DNA of 64,000 nt from an uncultured Psychroserpens sp. Its GTDB lineage: Bacteria > Bacteroidota > Bacteroidia > Flavobacteriales > Flavobacteriaceae. This document shows positions 19,365 to 28,767 of the stretch, piece by piece (position 1 is the stretch's first letter; the number at the start of each line of letters is the position of its first letter). Made by a program: the position numbers and the translations under genes. Where the stretch lies: contig NZ_CANMRL010000003.1 of assembly GCF_947500255.1 (NCBI RefSeq), positions 1-64,000 of the forward strand. The letters are read 5' to 3'. The notes below the pieces were generated by a model. The model was not told where the DNA came from and did not search any database. It worked only from the letters and a program-made list of their open reading frames with translations.

Positions 19365-20059
19365 TTACATATATCATTATTGATGACGAACATATTGCAC
19401 ATGATATCATAAAAGGCTATTGTGATATGTTGCCTAATATGAAACATATGACAGATTGCTATGACGCAATAGAAGCCCTAGATTATTTAAGCAATCAATC
19501 TGTAGATCTTATTTTTTTAGATCTCAATATGCCGAAATTGAAAGGTTTTGAATTTTTAAAGACACTAAAATCGCCTCCAAAAGTTATTGTAACAACTGCC
19601 TATAGCGAGTTTGCTTTAGAAGGTTATGAGCTTAACATTATAGATTATCTATTAAAACCATTTGGATTTGAACGTTTTTTAAAGGCTATTAATAAGGTGG
19701 TTGGATCAGATATAAATAGTAAGCATTCGTCAATGCCAGAAAATACATCAACTATAAATCAAATCTTTTTAAGACAAAACAAAAGTTATATTCAAATTGA
19801 TATTCCTAGTATTTTATTTATCGAAGCTTCAGGGAATTATACCAAAGTAGTTACAACTAATGATACCATTACGATAAGGGAAAAAATTTCTGAAATGTTA
19901 GTATCCTTGCCTACTGATGTTTTTTTACAAGTACATAAATCATTTGCTGTAGCTAAAACACATATTACCAGTATAGAAGGTAATAGAATACATATACAAG
20001 ACTATATTGTTCCTATTGGGAAAATGTATAAAATGAACGTCAACGAGTTATTGAAGTAA
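19361..20059 (+). CDS. LytTR family response regulator
   Basis: A 232-residue protein. The receiver domain covers residues 1-118, with acidic pocket D8/D9, phosphoacceptor Asp54 in FLDLNMPKL, and the Thr/Lys switch in VTTAYSEFALEGY and LLKPFGFERF. The C-terminal LytTR DNA-binding domain, about residues 130-232, has IFLRQNKSYIQIDIPSILFIEASGNYTKV and FLQVHKSFAVA. It is translationally coupled to the LytS kinase upstream (4-bp overlap). Two half-sites of LytTR type lie just before the kinase gene. The stop codons of this gene and the convergent DUF4251 gene are 1 bp apart, with no room for a separate terminator. Confidence 0.92.
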   Translation: MITYIIIDDEHIAHDIIKGYCDMLPNMKHMTDCYDAIEALDYLSNQSVDLIFLDLNMPKLKGFEFLKTLKSPPKVIVTTAYSEFALEGYELNIIDYLLKPFGFERFLKAINKVVGSDINSKHSSMPENTSTINQIFLRQNKSYIQIDIPSILFIEASGNYTKVVTTNDTITIREKISEMLVSLPTDVFLQVHKSFAVAKTHITSIEGNRIHIQDYIVPIGKMYKMNVNELLK

Positions 20060-20060
20060 A

Positions 20061-20606
20061 CTATTCTGAAATGGCCACTACTTTTCCTGAATATCGTATA
20101 GGAAAGCGCTTGGCACCTTGTAACATAATTTCACTTTTTAAACTAGGAAATAAGGTAACGATAACATTAAAGTTTTCGTTATGACTCTTTGCCGAAAACT
20201 TGATGATATACGAATTATTATCTTTTTTGGTAACCTTATAATCTTTGATAGTGTTTTTAAACTCTATACTACCATTACCTGACCTATCGGTTACCATTTG
20301 ACGTTCCCCAAAATAAGGCAAATACGAATCGATATTATCATTTGATAACCTGAAGTGGTTAGGATTACCTATCAAACTAAAACGTCCAGCATTAGCGTCT
20401 CCAGGAGCTAACAAGCCAGAGTTTTGAAGAGCCAATAAGCCACTTGAAGCTTGAGGATAAGCCCAATCTGATTTAATTTCAAAAGATTTCCCAGCAACCA
20501 AAGCATCTAAAGTTTCTATTTGCTCTGGAGTAGCACTAGACTTTGTAGAACTACACGATAGTAAAAAACAGCTTACCATCAATACAATTATATATTTAGC
20601 TTTCAT
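20061..20606 (-). CDS. DUF4251 family lipoprotein
   Basis: A 181-residue lipoprotein of the DUF4251 family, common in Bacteroidota and of unknown function. The signal peptide ends in a lipobox (VSCFLLSC|SS). I chose the ATG at 20606 because it gives a standard lipoprotein signal, while the frame extends to 20669 with another hydrophobic stretch. Family features are GKSFEIKSDWAYPQ, the central SYLPYFGERQM, and the C-terminal FNVIVTLFPSLKSEIMLQGAKRFPIRYSGKV. It probably sits at the inner face of the outer membrane. The DEAD-box helicase gene is 64 bp upstream on the same strand. Confidence 0.8.
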   Translation of the reverse strand: MKAKYIIVLMVSCFLLSCSSTKSSATPEQIETLDALVAGKSFEIKSDWAYPQASSGLLALQNSGLLAPGDANAGRFSLIGNPNHFRLSNDNIDSYLPYFGERQMVTDRSGNGSIEFKNTIKDYKVTKKDNNSYIIKFSAKSHNENFNVIVTLFPSLKSEIMLQGAKRFPIRYSGKVVAISE

Positions 20607-20670
20607 AGCAACAATATTTAGTGCTATTAAGATACGAATAAAGCAGCGTATATACTTGCTTTTTAACATT

Positions 20671-21792
20671 TTATAAAGTCATTTGCTTGAACTTAATGCC
20701 CAAATCTTTTTGAATACCTTGAATATTTTGCTCTTCTCCTGAAATTATAAGTGCAATTGACGCTCCAGTTTTACCAGCCCTAGCTGTTCTTCCACTTCGG
20801 TGTGTATAATACTCTAATTGATCTGGTAATTGATGATGAATAACAAATGCTAAATTATTTACGTCTATACCTCTTGCCGAAACATCAGTTGATACCAAAT
20901 ATTGTAACGATTGATTTTTAAAGGCGCGCATCACTTTATCGCGTTCCTTTTGTTGCATATCACCTTGTAGTGCATCTACAGAGAATCCTTCAGCTTTTAA
21001 TACTCCTGTAAGTTGATTAGTTCCTGCTTTGGTTCTACAAAAAATAATACCTCTATCATTATCAAATTTATCTAATAATCTGGTAATTATATTTGCTTTT
21101 TCCTTAATTGAAGTCACAATATAGTGATGAGAGATGTTTGCATTTACAATGCTATTTCTATCAATCTCTACACGAACGGCATCATCAGACATGTACGTTC
21201 TTATAATTTTTTGGATCTCATCAGGCATCGTTGCAGAGAATAACCATGTATGTCGAGTACCAGTCGTGTATTTTAAGATTTTATTCAAATCTTGTTTAAA
21301 TCCCATACTCAACATTTCATCTGCTTCATCTAACACTAAGGTTTCAATATGCTTTATATTTACGTCTCCTCGTTCTATAAAATCTAGTAAACGCCCAGGT
21401 GTTGCCACAATAATATGAGTTGTACGTTGCAAACGCTTAATTTGAATGTCCATTTTCTCACCACCATACACCCCTTCTGCAAAAATTTTCGCATCACAAT
21501 ACTTAGTAAACTTAAATAACTGCTTTTGTATTTGTTGTACCAATTCTCGTGTAGGTGCCAAAATCAAAGCTTGTACGTGATCCTTTTTCGGATTTATATT
21601 TTCAAGGATAGGCAAGCCATATGCTGCCGTTTTACCTGTTCCTGTTTGAGCTAAACCAATAAAATCGGTATCGTTCTTCAGTAACACAGGAATCGCTTCT
21701 TCTTGTATTTGCGTTGGTGCTTTAATATGAAGTTCCTTTAATCCTTTAATGAAAGGCTTAGAAACCCCTAAGTCGAAAAATGTCTTATCCAT
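20671..21792 (-). CDS. DEAD/DEAH-box ATP-dependent RNA helicase
   Basis: A 373-residue helicase with the full motif set: Q motif (APTQIQEEAIP), motif I AQTGTGKT, Ia PTRELVQQ, II DEAD, III SAT, IV IIFCRT, V STDVSARGIDV and VI HRSGRTAR. The protein stops soon after the second RecA domain, without the basic tail found in RNA-chaperone or ribosome-specific relatives such as DbpA, so its RNA target is unclear. The ATG at 21792 (MDKTFFDLGVSKPFIKG) is preferred to an upstream in-frame codon at 21813 because a -7 promoter element overlaps the longer version. Likely roles are ribosome assembly or mRNA turnover. Confidence 0.9.
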   Translation of the reverse strand: MDKTFFDLGVSKPFIKGLKELHIKAPTQIQEEAIPVLLKNDTDFIGLAQTGTGKTAAYGLPILENINPKKDHVQALILAPTRELVQQIQKQLFKFTKYCDAKIFAEGVYGGEKMDIQIKRLQRTTHIIVATPGRLLDFIERGDVNIKHIETLVLDEADEMLSMGFKQDLNKILKYTTGTRHTWLFSATMPDEIQKIIRTYMSDDAVRVEIDRNSIVNANISHHYIVTSIKEKANIITRLLDKFDNDRGIIFCRTKAGTNQLTGVLKAEGFSVDALQGDMQQKERDKVMRAFKNQSLQYLVSTDVSARGIDVNNLAFVIHHQLPDQLEYYTHRSGRTARAGKTGASIALIISGEEQNIQGIQKDLGIKFKQMTL

Positions 21793-21810
21793 AATCAAAT
21801 TAATATGGCG

Positions 21811-21818
21811 CAAAGGTA
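21811..21818 (-). promoter_or_regulatory. Predicted -7 promoter element for the DEAD-box helicase
   Basis: TACCTTTG on the minus strand fits TAnnTTTG and would give a leader of about 14 nt before the ATG at 21792. This also argues against the longer start at 21813. No clear -33 box is visible. Confidence 0.4.
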
Positions 21819-21867
21819 TTGTTATTCTACAAGCTTTCAGAATTAATATTCGTAATTTCGAATCTCA

Positions 21868-22680
21868 ATGCAAATGGAGTCAAATCATATTCAAAATCTG
21901 TATCAAGCTTGCTGTAAAACCCCTTTACTTTGGAAAGGCAATGCTGTTTTAGATTTAATGCAATTAGAATTTCCTACTGATCAACATTCTATATTTCTTC
22001 GGAAATTGGAACGGCAACTTAGGCTTGGGCAATTAGCTGAACAATTTGTGTTTAATGCACTGGAACTTTGTGACACCATTGAATTATTAGCTGAAAATAT
22101 TCAAATTCAGAAAGGAAAACAAACGCTTGGCGAATTAGACGTTCTGATGACCTTAGATAAACAACCCATCCATCTAGAGATTGTCTATAAATTTTATGTT
22201 TATGATGCCGCTGCTGGTCCATCTGAAATAGAGCAATGGATTGGCCCAAATAGAAAAGACAGTCTATCCGAAAAGCTAAAGAAACTAGGTGATAAACAAT
22301 TACCGCTACTCTACTCTAACAATTGTAAAAATACATTAGCACAATTAAATTTAGATCACTTAAACTTTGAACAACACATTCTATTTAAAGCACAGCTCTT
22401 TATGCCTTATCAGCAAGTTGTCAATTTTGAACACCTCAATGAAGCCTGTGTTTATGGGTTCTACATCAATGTAATTCAATTAGAAGAATTTACGGATTGT
22501 CAATTCTATGTACCAGCAAAGATCGATTGGTTTCTCAATCCCAATGATAATGTTGATTGGTTGAATTATTCTAGCTTCAAAATGGCAGTAAACGTTTATC
22601 TAGAAAATAAACAATCGCCTTTGTTTTGGATGAAAAACAAAACAGATGAATTAACTAAAGGATTTTTGGTGTGGTGGTAA
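21868..22680 (+). CDS. DUF1853 family protein
   Basis: A 270-residue protein matching DUF1853, a family with a nuclease-like core and no proven function. Visible segments are LGQLAEQFVFNALEL, LLAENIQIQKGKQTLGELDVLM, and LEIVYKFYVYD. The GELD...LEIVYKF arrangement (Glu, Asp, then Glu-x-x-x-Lys) resembles a PD-(D/E)XK core, which is an inference. The family hallmark GPNRKDSLSEKLKKL follows. There is no signal peptide, so it should be cytoplasmic. It is divergent from the DEAD-box gene by 75 bp and convergent with bshA across a hairpin terminator. Confidence 0.8.
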   Translation: MQMESNHIQNLYQACCKTPLLWKGNAVLDLMQLEFPTDQHSIFLRKLERQLRLGQLAEQFVFNALELCDTIELLAENIQIQKGKQTLGELDVLMTLDKQPIHLEIVYKFYVYDAAAGPSEIEQWIGPNRKDSLSEKLKKLGDKQLPLLYSNNCKNTLAQLNLDHLNFEQHILFKAQLFMPYQQVVNFEHLNEACVYGFYINVIQLEEFTDCQFYVPAKIDWFLNPNDNVDWLNYSSFKMAVNVYLENKQSPLFWMKNKTDELTKGFLVWW

Positions 22681-22715
22681 TAATTTGCCAATCTGTTTTT
22701 CAGTTTTAGCCCTAA

Positions 22716-22738
22716 AAAATACTTAACACTAGTATTTT
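22716..22738. terminator. Hairpin between convergent DUF1853 and bshA genes
   Basis: AAAATACT (22716-22723) pairs perfectly with AGTATTTT (22731-22738) across a 7-nt loop. The A and T ends provide T-runs in both directions, fitting a bidirectional terminator for the two genes that meet here. The stem is AT-rich, so strength is uncertain. Confidence 0.45.
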
Positions 22739-22749
22739 GATTGGTGTCA

Positions 22750-23886
22750 TTACAATATCAAGCACTTTTTCAAAGTGTCTTCATAAATTGCCTCATATTG
22801 TGGTACGATCTCATGAATTCCAAATTTCTTAGAAACAGCTTTAGCATTAGATTTAAATGTTGTCAAACGTTGCTCATCAGTCAAAATATGAAGAGCATTC
22901 TTAGACATGTCATCTACATCATTTATAGGACTTAAATATCCAGAAACACCATGCTCATTCACTTCAGGGATTCCACCAGTATTACTTGATATCACTGGCA
23001 CACCAGATGCCATAGCTTCAAGTGCCGATAATCCAAAGCTCTCTGTTAGCGATGGCAATAAGAATAGATCACTAAAACAAAGTATTTTATCAATTTCATG
23101 ACTATTTCCGAAGAATACAACTTTATCACTAATTCCCAATTCCTCACATAAACGCTCTGCTGGTTCACGTTCTGGTCCTTCCCCAACCATCATCAATTTC
23201 GCCGGAATCTCTTTTTGAATGTTGTAAAACACCTTGATGACATCGGGAATTTGTTTGACTTCTCTAAAATTACTAATATGCGTGATAATCTTCTCTTCAT
23301 CTTTAGCCATCATGGCTCGCTGGCAATCGGTAAAATTAGGTTCATGTTTTGCCAAATCAATAAAATTTGGTACTACATTGATGTCTTTCTTTATATCAAA
23401 CAAGCGCAACGTATCATCTTTTAAACTTTGAGATACAGAAGTAACAGCATCAGATTTGTTGATACTGAAAGTTACTGCTGGTTTGTAAAACGGATGGCTA
23501 CCAACTAGTGTAATATCTGTCCCGTGTAAAGTTGTTACTATAGGAACATAAATACCTTCCTCTTGTAGCATTTTTTTAGCCATATAAGCAGCATAAGCAT
23601 GTGGAATAGCATAATGTACATGTAATACTTCTATTTTATGAAGTTTAACCATATCTACCAGTTTGCTAGATAAAGCCAACTCATATGGTTGATACAAAAA
23701 CAATGGGTATTCTGGCACATTTACTTCATGATAGTGCACATTATTACTTAACAACTCTAACCGAACAGGCTGACTGTAAGTAATGAAATGGATTTCATGG
23801 CCACGCTTAGATAATTCTAATCCTAATTCTGTTGCTACAACTCCACTGCCTCCAAATGTTGGGTAACAAACTATTCCTATTCGCAT
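22750..23886 (-). CDS. bshA: N-acetyl-alpha-D-glucosaminyl L-malate synthase (bacillithiol pathway)
   Basis: A 378-residue GT4 glycosyltransferase. The N-terminal Rossmann domain starts with MRIGIVCYPTFGGSGVVATELG, diagnostic of BshA, and has HVHYAIPHAYAAYMAKKML and VTTLHGTDITLVGSHP. The C-terminal domain has the nucleotide-sugar motif LLPSLTESFGLSALEAMASGVPVIS with the GT4 E-x7-E signature. It joins UDP-GlcNAc to L-malate, the first step in making bacillithiol, a low-molecular-weight thiol used by many Bacteroidota. No bshB or bshC gene is present in the window. It follows the GH3/beta-lactamase gene by 12 bp on the same strand. Confidence 0.92.
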   Translation of the reverse strand: MRIGIVCYPTFGGSGVVATELGLELSKRGHEIHFITYSQPVRLELLSNNVHYHEVNVPEYPLFLYQPYELALSSKLVDMVKLHKIEVLHVHYAIPHAYAAYMAKKMLQEEGIYVPIVTTLHGTDITLVGSHPFYKPAVTFSINKSDAVTSVSQSLKDDTLRLFDIKKDINVVPNFIDLAKHEPNFTDCQRAMMAKDEEKIITHISNFREVKQIPDVIKVFYNIQKEIPAKLMMVGEGPEREPAERLCEELGISDKVVFFGNSHEIDKILCFSDLFLLPSLTESFGLSALEAMASGVPVISSNTGGIPEVNEHGVSGYLSPINDVDDMSKNALHILTDEQRLTTFKSNAKAVSKKFGIHEIVPQYEAIYEDTLKKCLIL

Positions 23887-23898
23887 ATATTTGTATCT

Positions 23899-26853
23899 CT
23901 ATTTTTTGTGCTCAGCGATATCATTTTCAGAGTCATCATCAATAATAGCCTCATAGATCAAACGCTGTATTTCTGTTCTTATATTTTCTCTTAACAATAA
24001 ATTCTTTCCAGCTTTTGGATAAGTTCTATTGGCTAAGAATATGTAAATAATTTCTTCTTCAGGATCTGCCCAAGCATAGGTTCCTGTAAATCCAGAGTGT
24101 CCAAAACTTGTCATCGACACACAACCACATGTTGGCCCTTCGTCTCCTAGCTGTGGTTTGTCGAAACCTACACCTCTCCTTACATTTTTATGACAAAAAT
24201 GACAGGTATTAAATTTATTAACAGTTTCAGATTTTAAATAGCGCTTACCACCATAATACCCTTTCTGAAGGTACATTTGCATGATTTTGGCAACGTCATT
24301 GGCATTACTAAAAACACCTGCATGACCACCTACACCATTTTGCATAGCTGCTCCCATATCATGAACATATCCATGTACTTCTTGAAAACGAAAGTAGTCA
24401 TCAACTTCTGTAGGAATGATATTCTTGTCACTAAACTTGGTAGATGGATTATAAGTTGTATAATTTGCTCCTAGTGATTGATAGAAATGTTGTTGTGCCA
24501 ATTCATCTAATGGTTTATCATAATAGCCTTCAATATATTTTTTAAGAATATAATATGGTAAATCACTGTAACGGTAACGCAATGAAGATAATAACTCAGT
24601 CTCCACAATAATTTTTTGGATAGAATCTGGGTAATCATGTCTTAAATACATGTTCTCTGCCACCTTAATATTGAATCTTGGTGATGATGTTCTTCTGTAA
24701 TATTTAGTTAGTGGTTTTTTTGTAACCGAATCTAAAGTAGATACATAAAAAGGTACCCAAGGACGTAGTTGCGCATAGTGCGATAGCATTTGCTTAATGG
24801 TTACATTCTTTTTATTAGAAGAACTATATTCTGGAAGTATACGAGATAGCTTTGTGTTTAAAGACAAAGCCTTCTTTTCTTCAAGCTCCATTAAAAGTGG
24901 TAAGGTTGCTAAAATTTTTGTCAAAGAAGCTACATCATATAAATCTTCAAATTTGACTTTTTCCTTTCCTTTGTATGTATGTTTACCAAAGTTCTTATTG
25001 TAAATAACTTTTCCCTTTCTGGCTACCAACAACTGAATTCCTGGCGTCATCTTATTATTAACTGCATAATTAGCAACAGAGTCTAAGCGCTTGAGTCTAT
25101 CTGTACTCATTCCAACGCGCTCTGGCAAACCATAACTTAATGATGAAATAGAACTGTAAGTAATACCATCACCAACCTTAAAATGATCTCCAAGAGATAC
25201 TGGAATTGTTCCTTTGGACGGAATCGCACCAAAAATTAGTTGTGCAGATTTTTGCTGAGCGATAGCACTGTTCTGATAGCTCATAACAATCCCTTCAATA
25301 TTTTCTATACTAGATAGATCAATAAGAGAATACGGTCGTGCGAAAACATCTAAAACTACTGTATTGGTTCTAGCGATCTCATATAACCAAACTAACTCTT
25401 TGTCTTTGAATTTATAACCTTGCCACGGATTTTGATTTTTCTTATGAAAACCAACAATAACCGTATTATAATTTTGAAGTTTTGTCATAAGTTCATCTAG
25501 CTTTTCGGCTTTAACCTTATGAACCTTAGTATACTTTTTAAGCTCGTCATAAAATGTAGAACCTGTATCATCTCCTAGTTCTACATAAGCAATTTTTTTA
25601 GTTTCAAGATTACGAAGCGGTAATAGATCAGATTTGTTTTTTAATACTGTGATGGCTCCTTCGAATAATTCTTCATATAGTACATCATCTTGCAATCTGT
25701 TGAGATCTTTTACTAAAGTTGTAGTGCCAATAGGTTGATAATGATCTAAACCAACTTTATATTTAGCCATTAAAATCTTTTTTACAGAATGTGCTAAGCG
25801 TTCTTCAGTGACGTCTTTATCATTATAAGCCTTAATGATTTTTGCAATGGCTTTTGGTACATCTTCAGAAATAAGTAAAACATCATTTCCAGCTTGAAAA
25901 GCAGCGAGATCTATGTCACCAGGCGTACTGTAGTTAGAAACTCCTTTCATTTCAAGAGCATCAGTAAAAATAAGTCCTTTAAATCCCAAGGAATCTTTTA
26001 GTATATCTGACACAATATGAGTAGACAATGACGATGGAAATCCGTCACGTGGTTCTAAACTAGGTACATTTAAATGTGCAACCATAACACTAGATAAGCC
26101 TTCTTTTATAAGTTGTTTATAAGGATATAATTCAATAGAATCTATACGCTTTTCATTGAAATTGATTGTTGGAAGTGTTTTGTGAGAATCACTATCTGTA
26201 TCGCCATGACCAGGGAAATGTTTTGCATTAGCTAATACACCTGCATCTTGCATACCCTTCATAAATGCCGAAGCCTTTGCTGTAACATTATCTCTGTCTT
26301 CTCCAAACGAACGATTACCTATAATAGGGTTCTTAGGATTCGTATTGATATCAACAACAGGAGCAAAATTAAAATGCACGCCAATACGCTTACAATGCTC
26401 TCCAATATGGTAGCCTGTACGTTCAACAAGCTTGTTATCTTCTATAGCACCGAGTGTCATGTTCCATGGAAACGCGTAAGTAGAATCCAAACGCATACTT
26501 AATCCCCATTCTGCATCCATACCAATTAATAAAGGTGTTTTAGAGATTGCTTGGTATAAGTTGTTTAGTTTAGCTTGACGTATTGGACCACCAGTAGAAA
26601 ATATCAATCCTCCAATATGATTATTATTGATCAATTTAGCGATTTCAGCTTCATTACTTTTATTGTTATTAGAAAACGCACGAACCATAAACAATTGTCC
26701 AACTTTTTCTTTCAAACTCATACTGTTGTAAATACTATCCACCCATTTCTGTTGGGCTTCTAAGTTTTCATGTGCTAACGGATGGCCTGCATTTTGAGAG
26801 AACGTAGGCAACACGATTGAAAAAATACAAATGAGGGACAATATATAACGCAT
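23899..26853 (-). CDS. Glycoside hydrolase family 3 fused to a beta-lactamase-type serine hydrolase
   Basis: A 984-residue exported protein (signal peptide ending PTFS|Q). Residues 35-370 are a GH3 domain of NagZ type: KHFPGHGDTDSDSHKTLP contains the Asp-His dyad loop specific to beta-N-acetylglucosaminidases, and FTDALEMKGV follows. Residues 375-585 form a GH3 C-terminal domain. Residues 600-970 are a class C beta-lactamase/DD-peptidase-like domain with the SxxK motif S643-L-T-K646. It probably trims peptidoglycan fragments in the periplasm, with sugar and peptide activities in one chain. This fusion is known in Bacteroidota. A pair of cysteines (CHFCH, residues about 895) suggests metal or disulfide binding. 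Confidence 0.87.
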   Translation of the reverse strand: MRYILSLICIFSIVLPTFSQNAGHPLAHENLEAQQKWVDSIYNSMSLKEKVGQLFMVRAFSNNNKSNEAEIAKLINNNHIGGLIFSTGGPIRQAKLNNLYQAISKTPLLIGMDAEWGLSMRLDSTYAFPWNMTLGAIEDNKLVERTGYHIGEHCKRIGVHFNFAPVVDINTNPKNPIIGNRSFGEDRDNVTAKASAFMKGMQDAGVLANAKHFPGHGDTDSDSHKTLPTINFNEKRIDSIELYPYKQLIKEGLSSVMVAHLNVPSLEPRDGFPSSLSTHIVSDILKDSLGFKGLIFTDALEMKGVSNYSTPGDIDLAAFQAGNDVLLISEDVPKAIAKIIKAYNDKDVTEERLAHSVKKILMAKYKVGLDHYQPIGTTTLVKDLNRLQDDVLYEELFEGAITVLKNKSDLLPLRNLETKKIAYVELGDDTGSTFYDELKKYTKVHKVKAEKLDELMTKLQNYNTVIVGFHKKNQNPWQGYKFKDKELVWLYEIARTNTVVLDVFARPYSLIDLSSIENIEGIVMSYQNSAIAQQKSAQLIFGAIPSKGTIPVSLGDHFKVGDGITYSSISSLSYGLPERVGMSTDRLKRLDSVANYAVNNKMTPGIQLLVARKGKVIYNKNFGKHTYKGKEKVKFEDLYDVASLTKILATLPLLMELEEKKALSLNTKLSRILPEYSSSNKKNVTIKQMLSHYAQLRPWVPFYVSTLDSVTKKPLTKYYRRTSSPRFNIKVAENMYLRHDYPDSIQKIIVETELLSSLRYRYSDLPYYILKKYIEGYYDKPLDELAQQHFYQSLGANYTTYNPSTKFSDKNIIPTEVDDYFRFQEVHGYVHDMGAAMQNGVGGHAGVFSNANDVAKIMQMYLQKGYYGGKRYLKSETVNKFNTCHFCHKNVRRGVGFDKPQLGDEGPTCGCVSMTSFGHSGFTGTYAWADPEEEIIYIFLANRTYPKAGKNLLLRENIRTEIQRLIYEAIIDDDSENDIAEHKK

Positions 26854-26982
26854 AAACTAAAGGTCTTTTGATTTGTTCTTAATTAGAACTAAAAACTATG
26901 CCAAAATAGTATTTTAGTATTAAGTATAAAAGACTTTAAGATAGATTTATAAAGAAGGTTGTGAACAAATGGAAACATCATC

Positions 26983-27001
26983 ACTCACTTGAGAAGTGAG
27001 T
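26983..27001. other. Perfect 8-bp hairpin in the serB/GH3 gap
   Basis: ACTCACTT (26983-26990) and AAGTGAGT (26994-27001) form a perfect stem with a 3-nt loop, 19 bp after the serB stop. No T-run follows on the minus strand, so this is not a standard terminator. It might be an RNA processing or attenuation element within the minus-strand operon. Confidence 0.35.
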
Positions 27002-27019
27002 AGAATTGATTTATGATAC

Positions 27020-28243
27020 TTAATCTATTAAATCTATATGTCTATCATGGTATCCTAAAAGATATAGCACACCATCTAAACCAATACTAGATATAGAGTT
27101 TTGTGCATTATCCTTTACTTTCGGTTTGGCATGAAATGCTATTCCTAATCCTGCCAAATTTAACATTGGTAAATCGTTAGCTCCATCGCCAACAGCAATA
27201 GTCTGACCAATATCTATGCCTTCTTTTTTTGCAATTTCTTTAAGGTAATCTGCCTTTTTATTACCATCAACAATATCTCCAATATAACCACCTGTTAACT
27301 TACCATCTTTAATTTCAAGCTGATTGGCATATACATAGTCCATACCGAGTTCTTCTTTTAAATAGTTACCAAAATAGGTAAAGCCTCCTGAGAGGATAGC
27401 AGTTTTAAATCCATAACTTCTTAAGGTATCTATCAATCGTTTGGCTCCTTTGGTAATTGGTAGATTAACTGCAACATCATGCAGCACCTCTTCACTTAAT
27501 CCTTTTAGAAGTTTCATTCGTTTTTTGAAACTTTCATTAAAATCTATTTCACCTTGCATGGCAGATTCTGTGATGGCTTTTACTTCGTCACCTACACCAG
27601 CAAGTTCTGCTAATTTGTCAATAACTTCAGTTTGAATAAGTGTAGAATCCATATCAAAACACACCAAACGCCTATTTCTTCTAAAGATATTATCTTCTTG
27701 AAATGCTATATCAACATCCATGTCTGTGGATATCTCCATGAACTTTTCGGTAAATTCCAATTTACAATCAATTTTTCCTCGAATGGACAATTCTATAGAA
27801 GCTCGTGGATATTCTTCTTCTCTTACAAGAGACGTTCGTCCTGTAAGTCGTTTTATGGCATCAATATTAAGGTTTCTATCAGATATAACTTGAGTGACCT
27901 TTGATATTTGTTCTGCTGTTAAGCGCTCACCTAAAATTGTAATGATATAGCGGTCTTTCCCTTGTAGTTTTACCCAGTTTTCATAATCTTCAGATGAAAT
28001 CGGAGTGAATTTAGCTGTCACACCCAGCTCATAAGCTTTAAAAAGCAAATCTTTTAATACAGAAGCCGAATTATTTCCAGATTCAATTTCAAATAAAAAA
28101 CCTAATGATAATGTATCATGTATGTTTGCCTGACCTATATCAAGTACTTTTGCCCCATAATTTGATAAAACACTAGTTAAGCTAGAGGTTAATCCTGGTT
28201 TATCTTGTCCTGAAATGTTTAGTAAAAAAATGTCTTTCGCCAT
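27020..28243 (-). CDS. serB: Phosphoserine phosphatase with N-terminal ACT domains
   Basis: A 407-residue enzyme for the last step of serine synthesis (O-phosphoserine to serine and phosphate). Two ACT-type regulatory segments fill about residues 4-80 and 97-180 (LNISGQDKPGLTSSLTSVL; IITILGERLTAEQIS). The HAD phosphatase domain begins at RRLVCFDMDSTLI, with nucleophile Asp197 and acid/base Asp199. It continues with AILSGGFTYF and GDGANDLPMLNLAGLGIAFHAKP. The length and architecture fit the long, ACT-containing SerB type. A conserved hypothetical gene lies 17 bp upstream in the same direction. Confidence 0.93.
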   Translation of the reverse strand: MAKDIFLLNISGQDKPGLTSSLTSVLSNYGAKVLDIGQANIHDTLSLGFLFEIESGNNSASVLKDLLFKAYELGVTAKFTPISSEDYENWVKLQGKDRYIITILGERLTAEQISKVTQVISDRNLNIDAIKRLTGRTSLVREEEYPRASIELSIRGKIDCKLEFTEKFMEISTDMDVDIAFQEDNIFRRNRRLVCFDMDSTLIQTEVIDKLAELAGVGDEVKAITESAMQGEIDFNESFKKRMKLLKGLSEEVLHDVAVNLPITKGAKRLIDTLRSYGFKTAILSGGFTYFGNYLKEELGMDYVYANQLEIKDGKLTGGYIGDIVDGNKKADYLKEIAKKEGIDIGQTIAVGDGANDLPMLNLAGLGIAFHAKPKVKDNAQNSISSIGLDGVLYLLGYHDRHIDLID

Positions 28244-28260
28244 ACGTCAACTACAACTGG

Positions 28261-28746
28261 TTAATTTAAAAATCTGTTGTGCCAACTCTCACTAGCAGGT
28301 ACTTCCCAATTTTCTTTAAACTCAGCAATATTAGTAACGAGATTATTAAAAACAATGGTTTTTTTCGAAACAGCTTTGTCTTTTACCATCTTTTTGAAGT
28401 CTAAAAGCGACTTATAAGCTACATATTCTCCTTGCTTATAAGACACATTCATTTTGTCCATTAAATCTACATTATAGTCTTTTTCCAATTGTTGAATAAA
28501 ATGTACAGAAGCATCAATACTACATCCGGTAGCACTATTCAAGTTTTGATTTAAAGCTATAACTATAAAACGCTTGTATTCAATTGTATATCCAGATTTC
28601 AAATCACTACCATGAGCAGTCCAGTTATCAATAAATATATCGAGTTTTTCTTTTATTTCTGAAAGCTCATCATCAGTGAATGATCTATTGGCTTGGTAAA
28701 TCCAAACGCGAGATTCATCAGGAAGTGTATTAAAATCAACTAGCAT
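28261..28746 (-). CDS. Conserved Bacteroidota protein often labelled 'ABC transporter ATPase'
   Basis: A 161-residue soluble protein starting MLVDFNTLPDESRVWIYQANR. I recognise it as a family widespread in Bacteroidota that databases often name 'ABC transporter ATPase'. There is no Walker A, signature or Walker B motif here, so that name is not supported. Visible features are FTDDELSEIKEKLDIFIDNWTAHGSDLKSGY, RFIVIALNQNLNSATGCSIDASVHFIQQLE (a conserved Cys in a GCSID context) and the C-terminal WEVPASESWHNRFL. The function is unknown. A TAnnTTTG element 22 bp upstream suggests that it can be transcribed with serB from its own promoter. Confidence 0.72.
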   Translation of the reverse strand: MLVDFNTLPDESRVWIYQANRSFTDDELSEIKEKLDIFIDNWTAHGSDLKSGYTIEYKRFIVIALNQNLNSATGCSIDASVHFIQQLEKDYNVDLMDKMNVSYKQGEYVAYKSLLDFKKMVKDKAVSKKTIVFNNLVTNIAEFKENWEVPASESWHNRFLN

Positions 28747-28767
28747 CTTTTATTTTTTTTCTGAGGA

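Noticed and set aside
26983-27001. Rho-independent terminator of serB
   Set aside because: The hairpin is perfect but no T-run follows on the minus strand, so I list it only as a hairpin.
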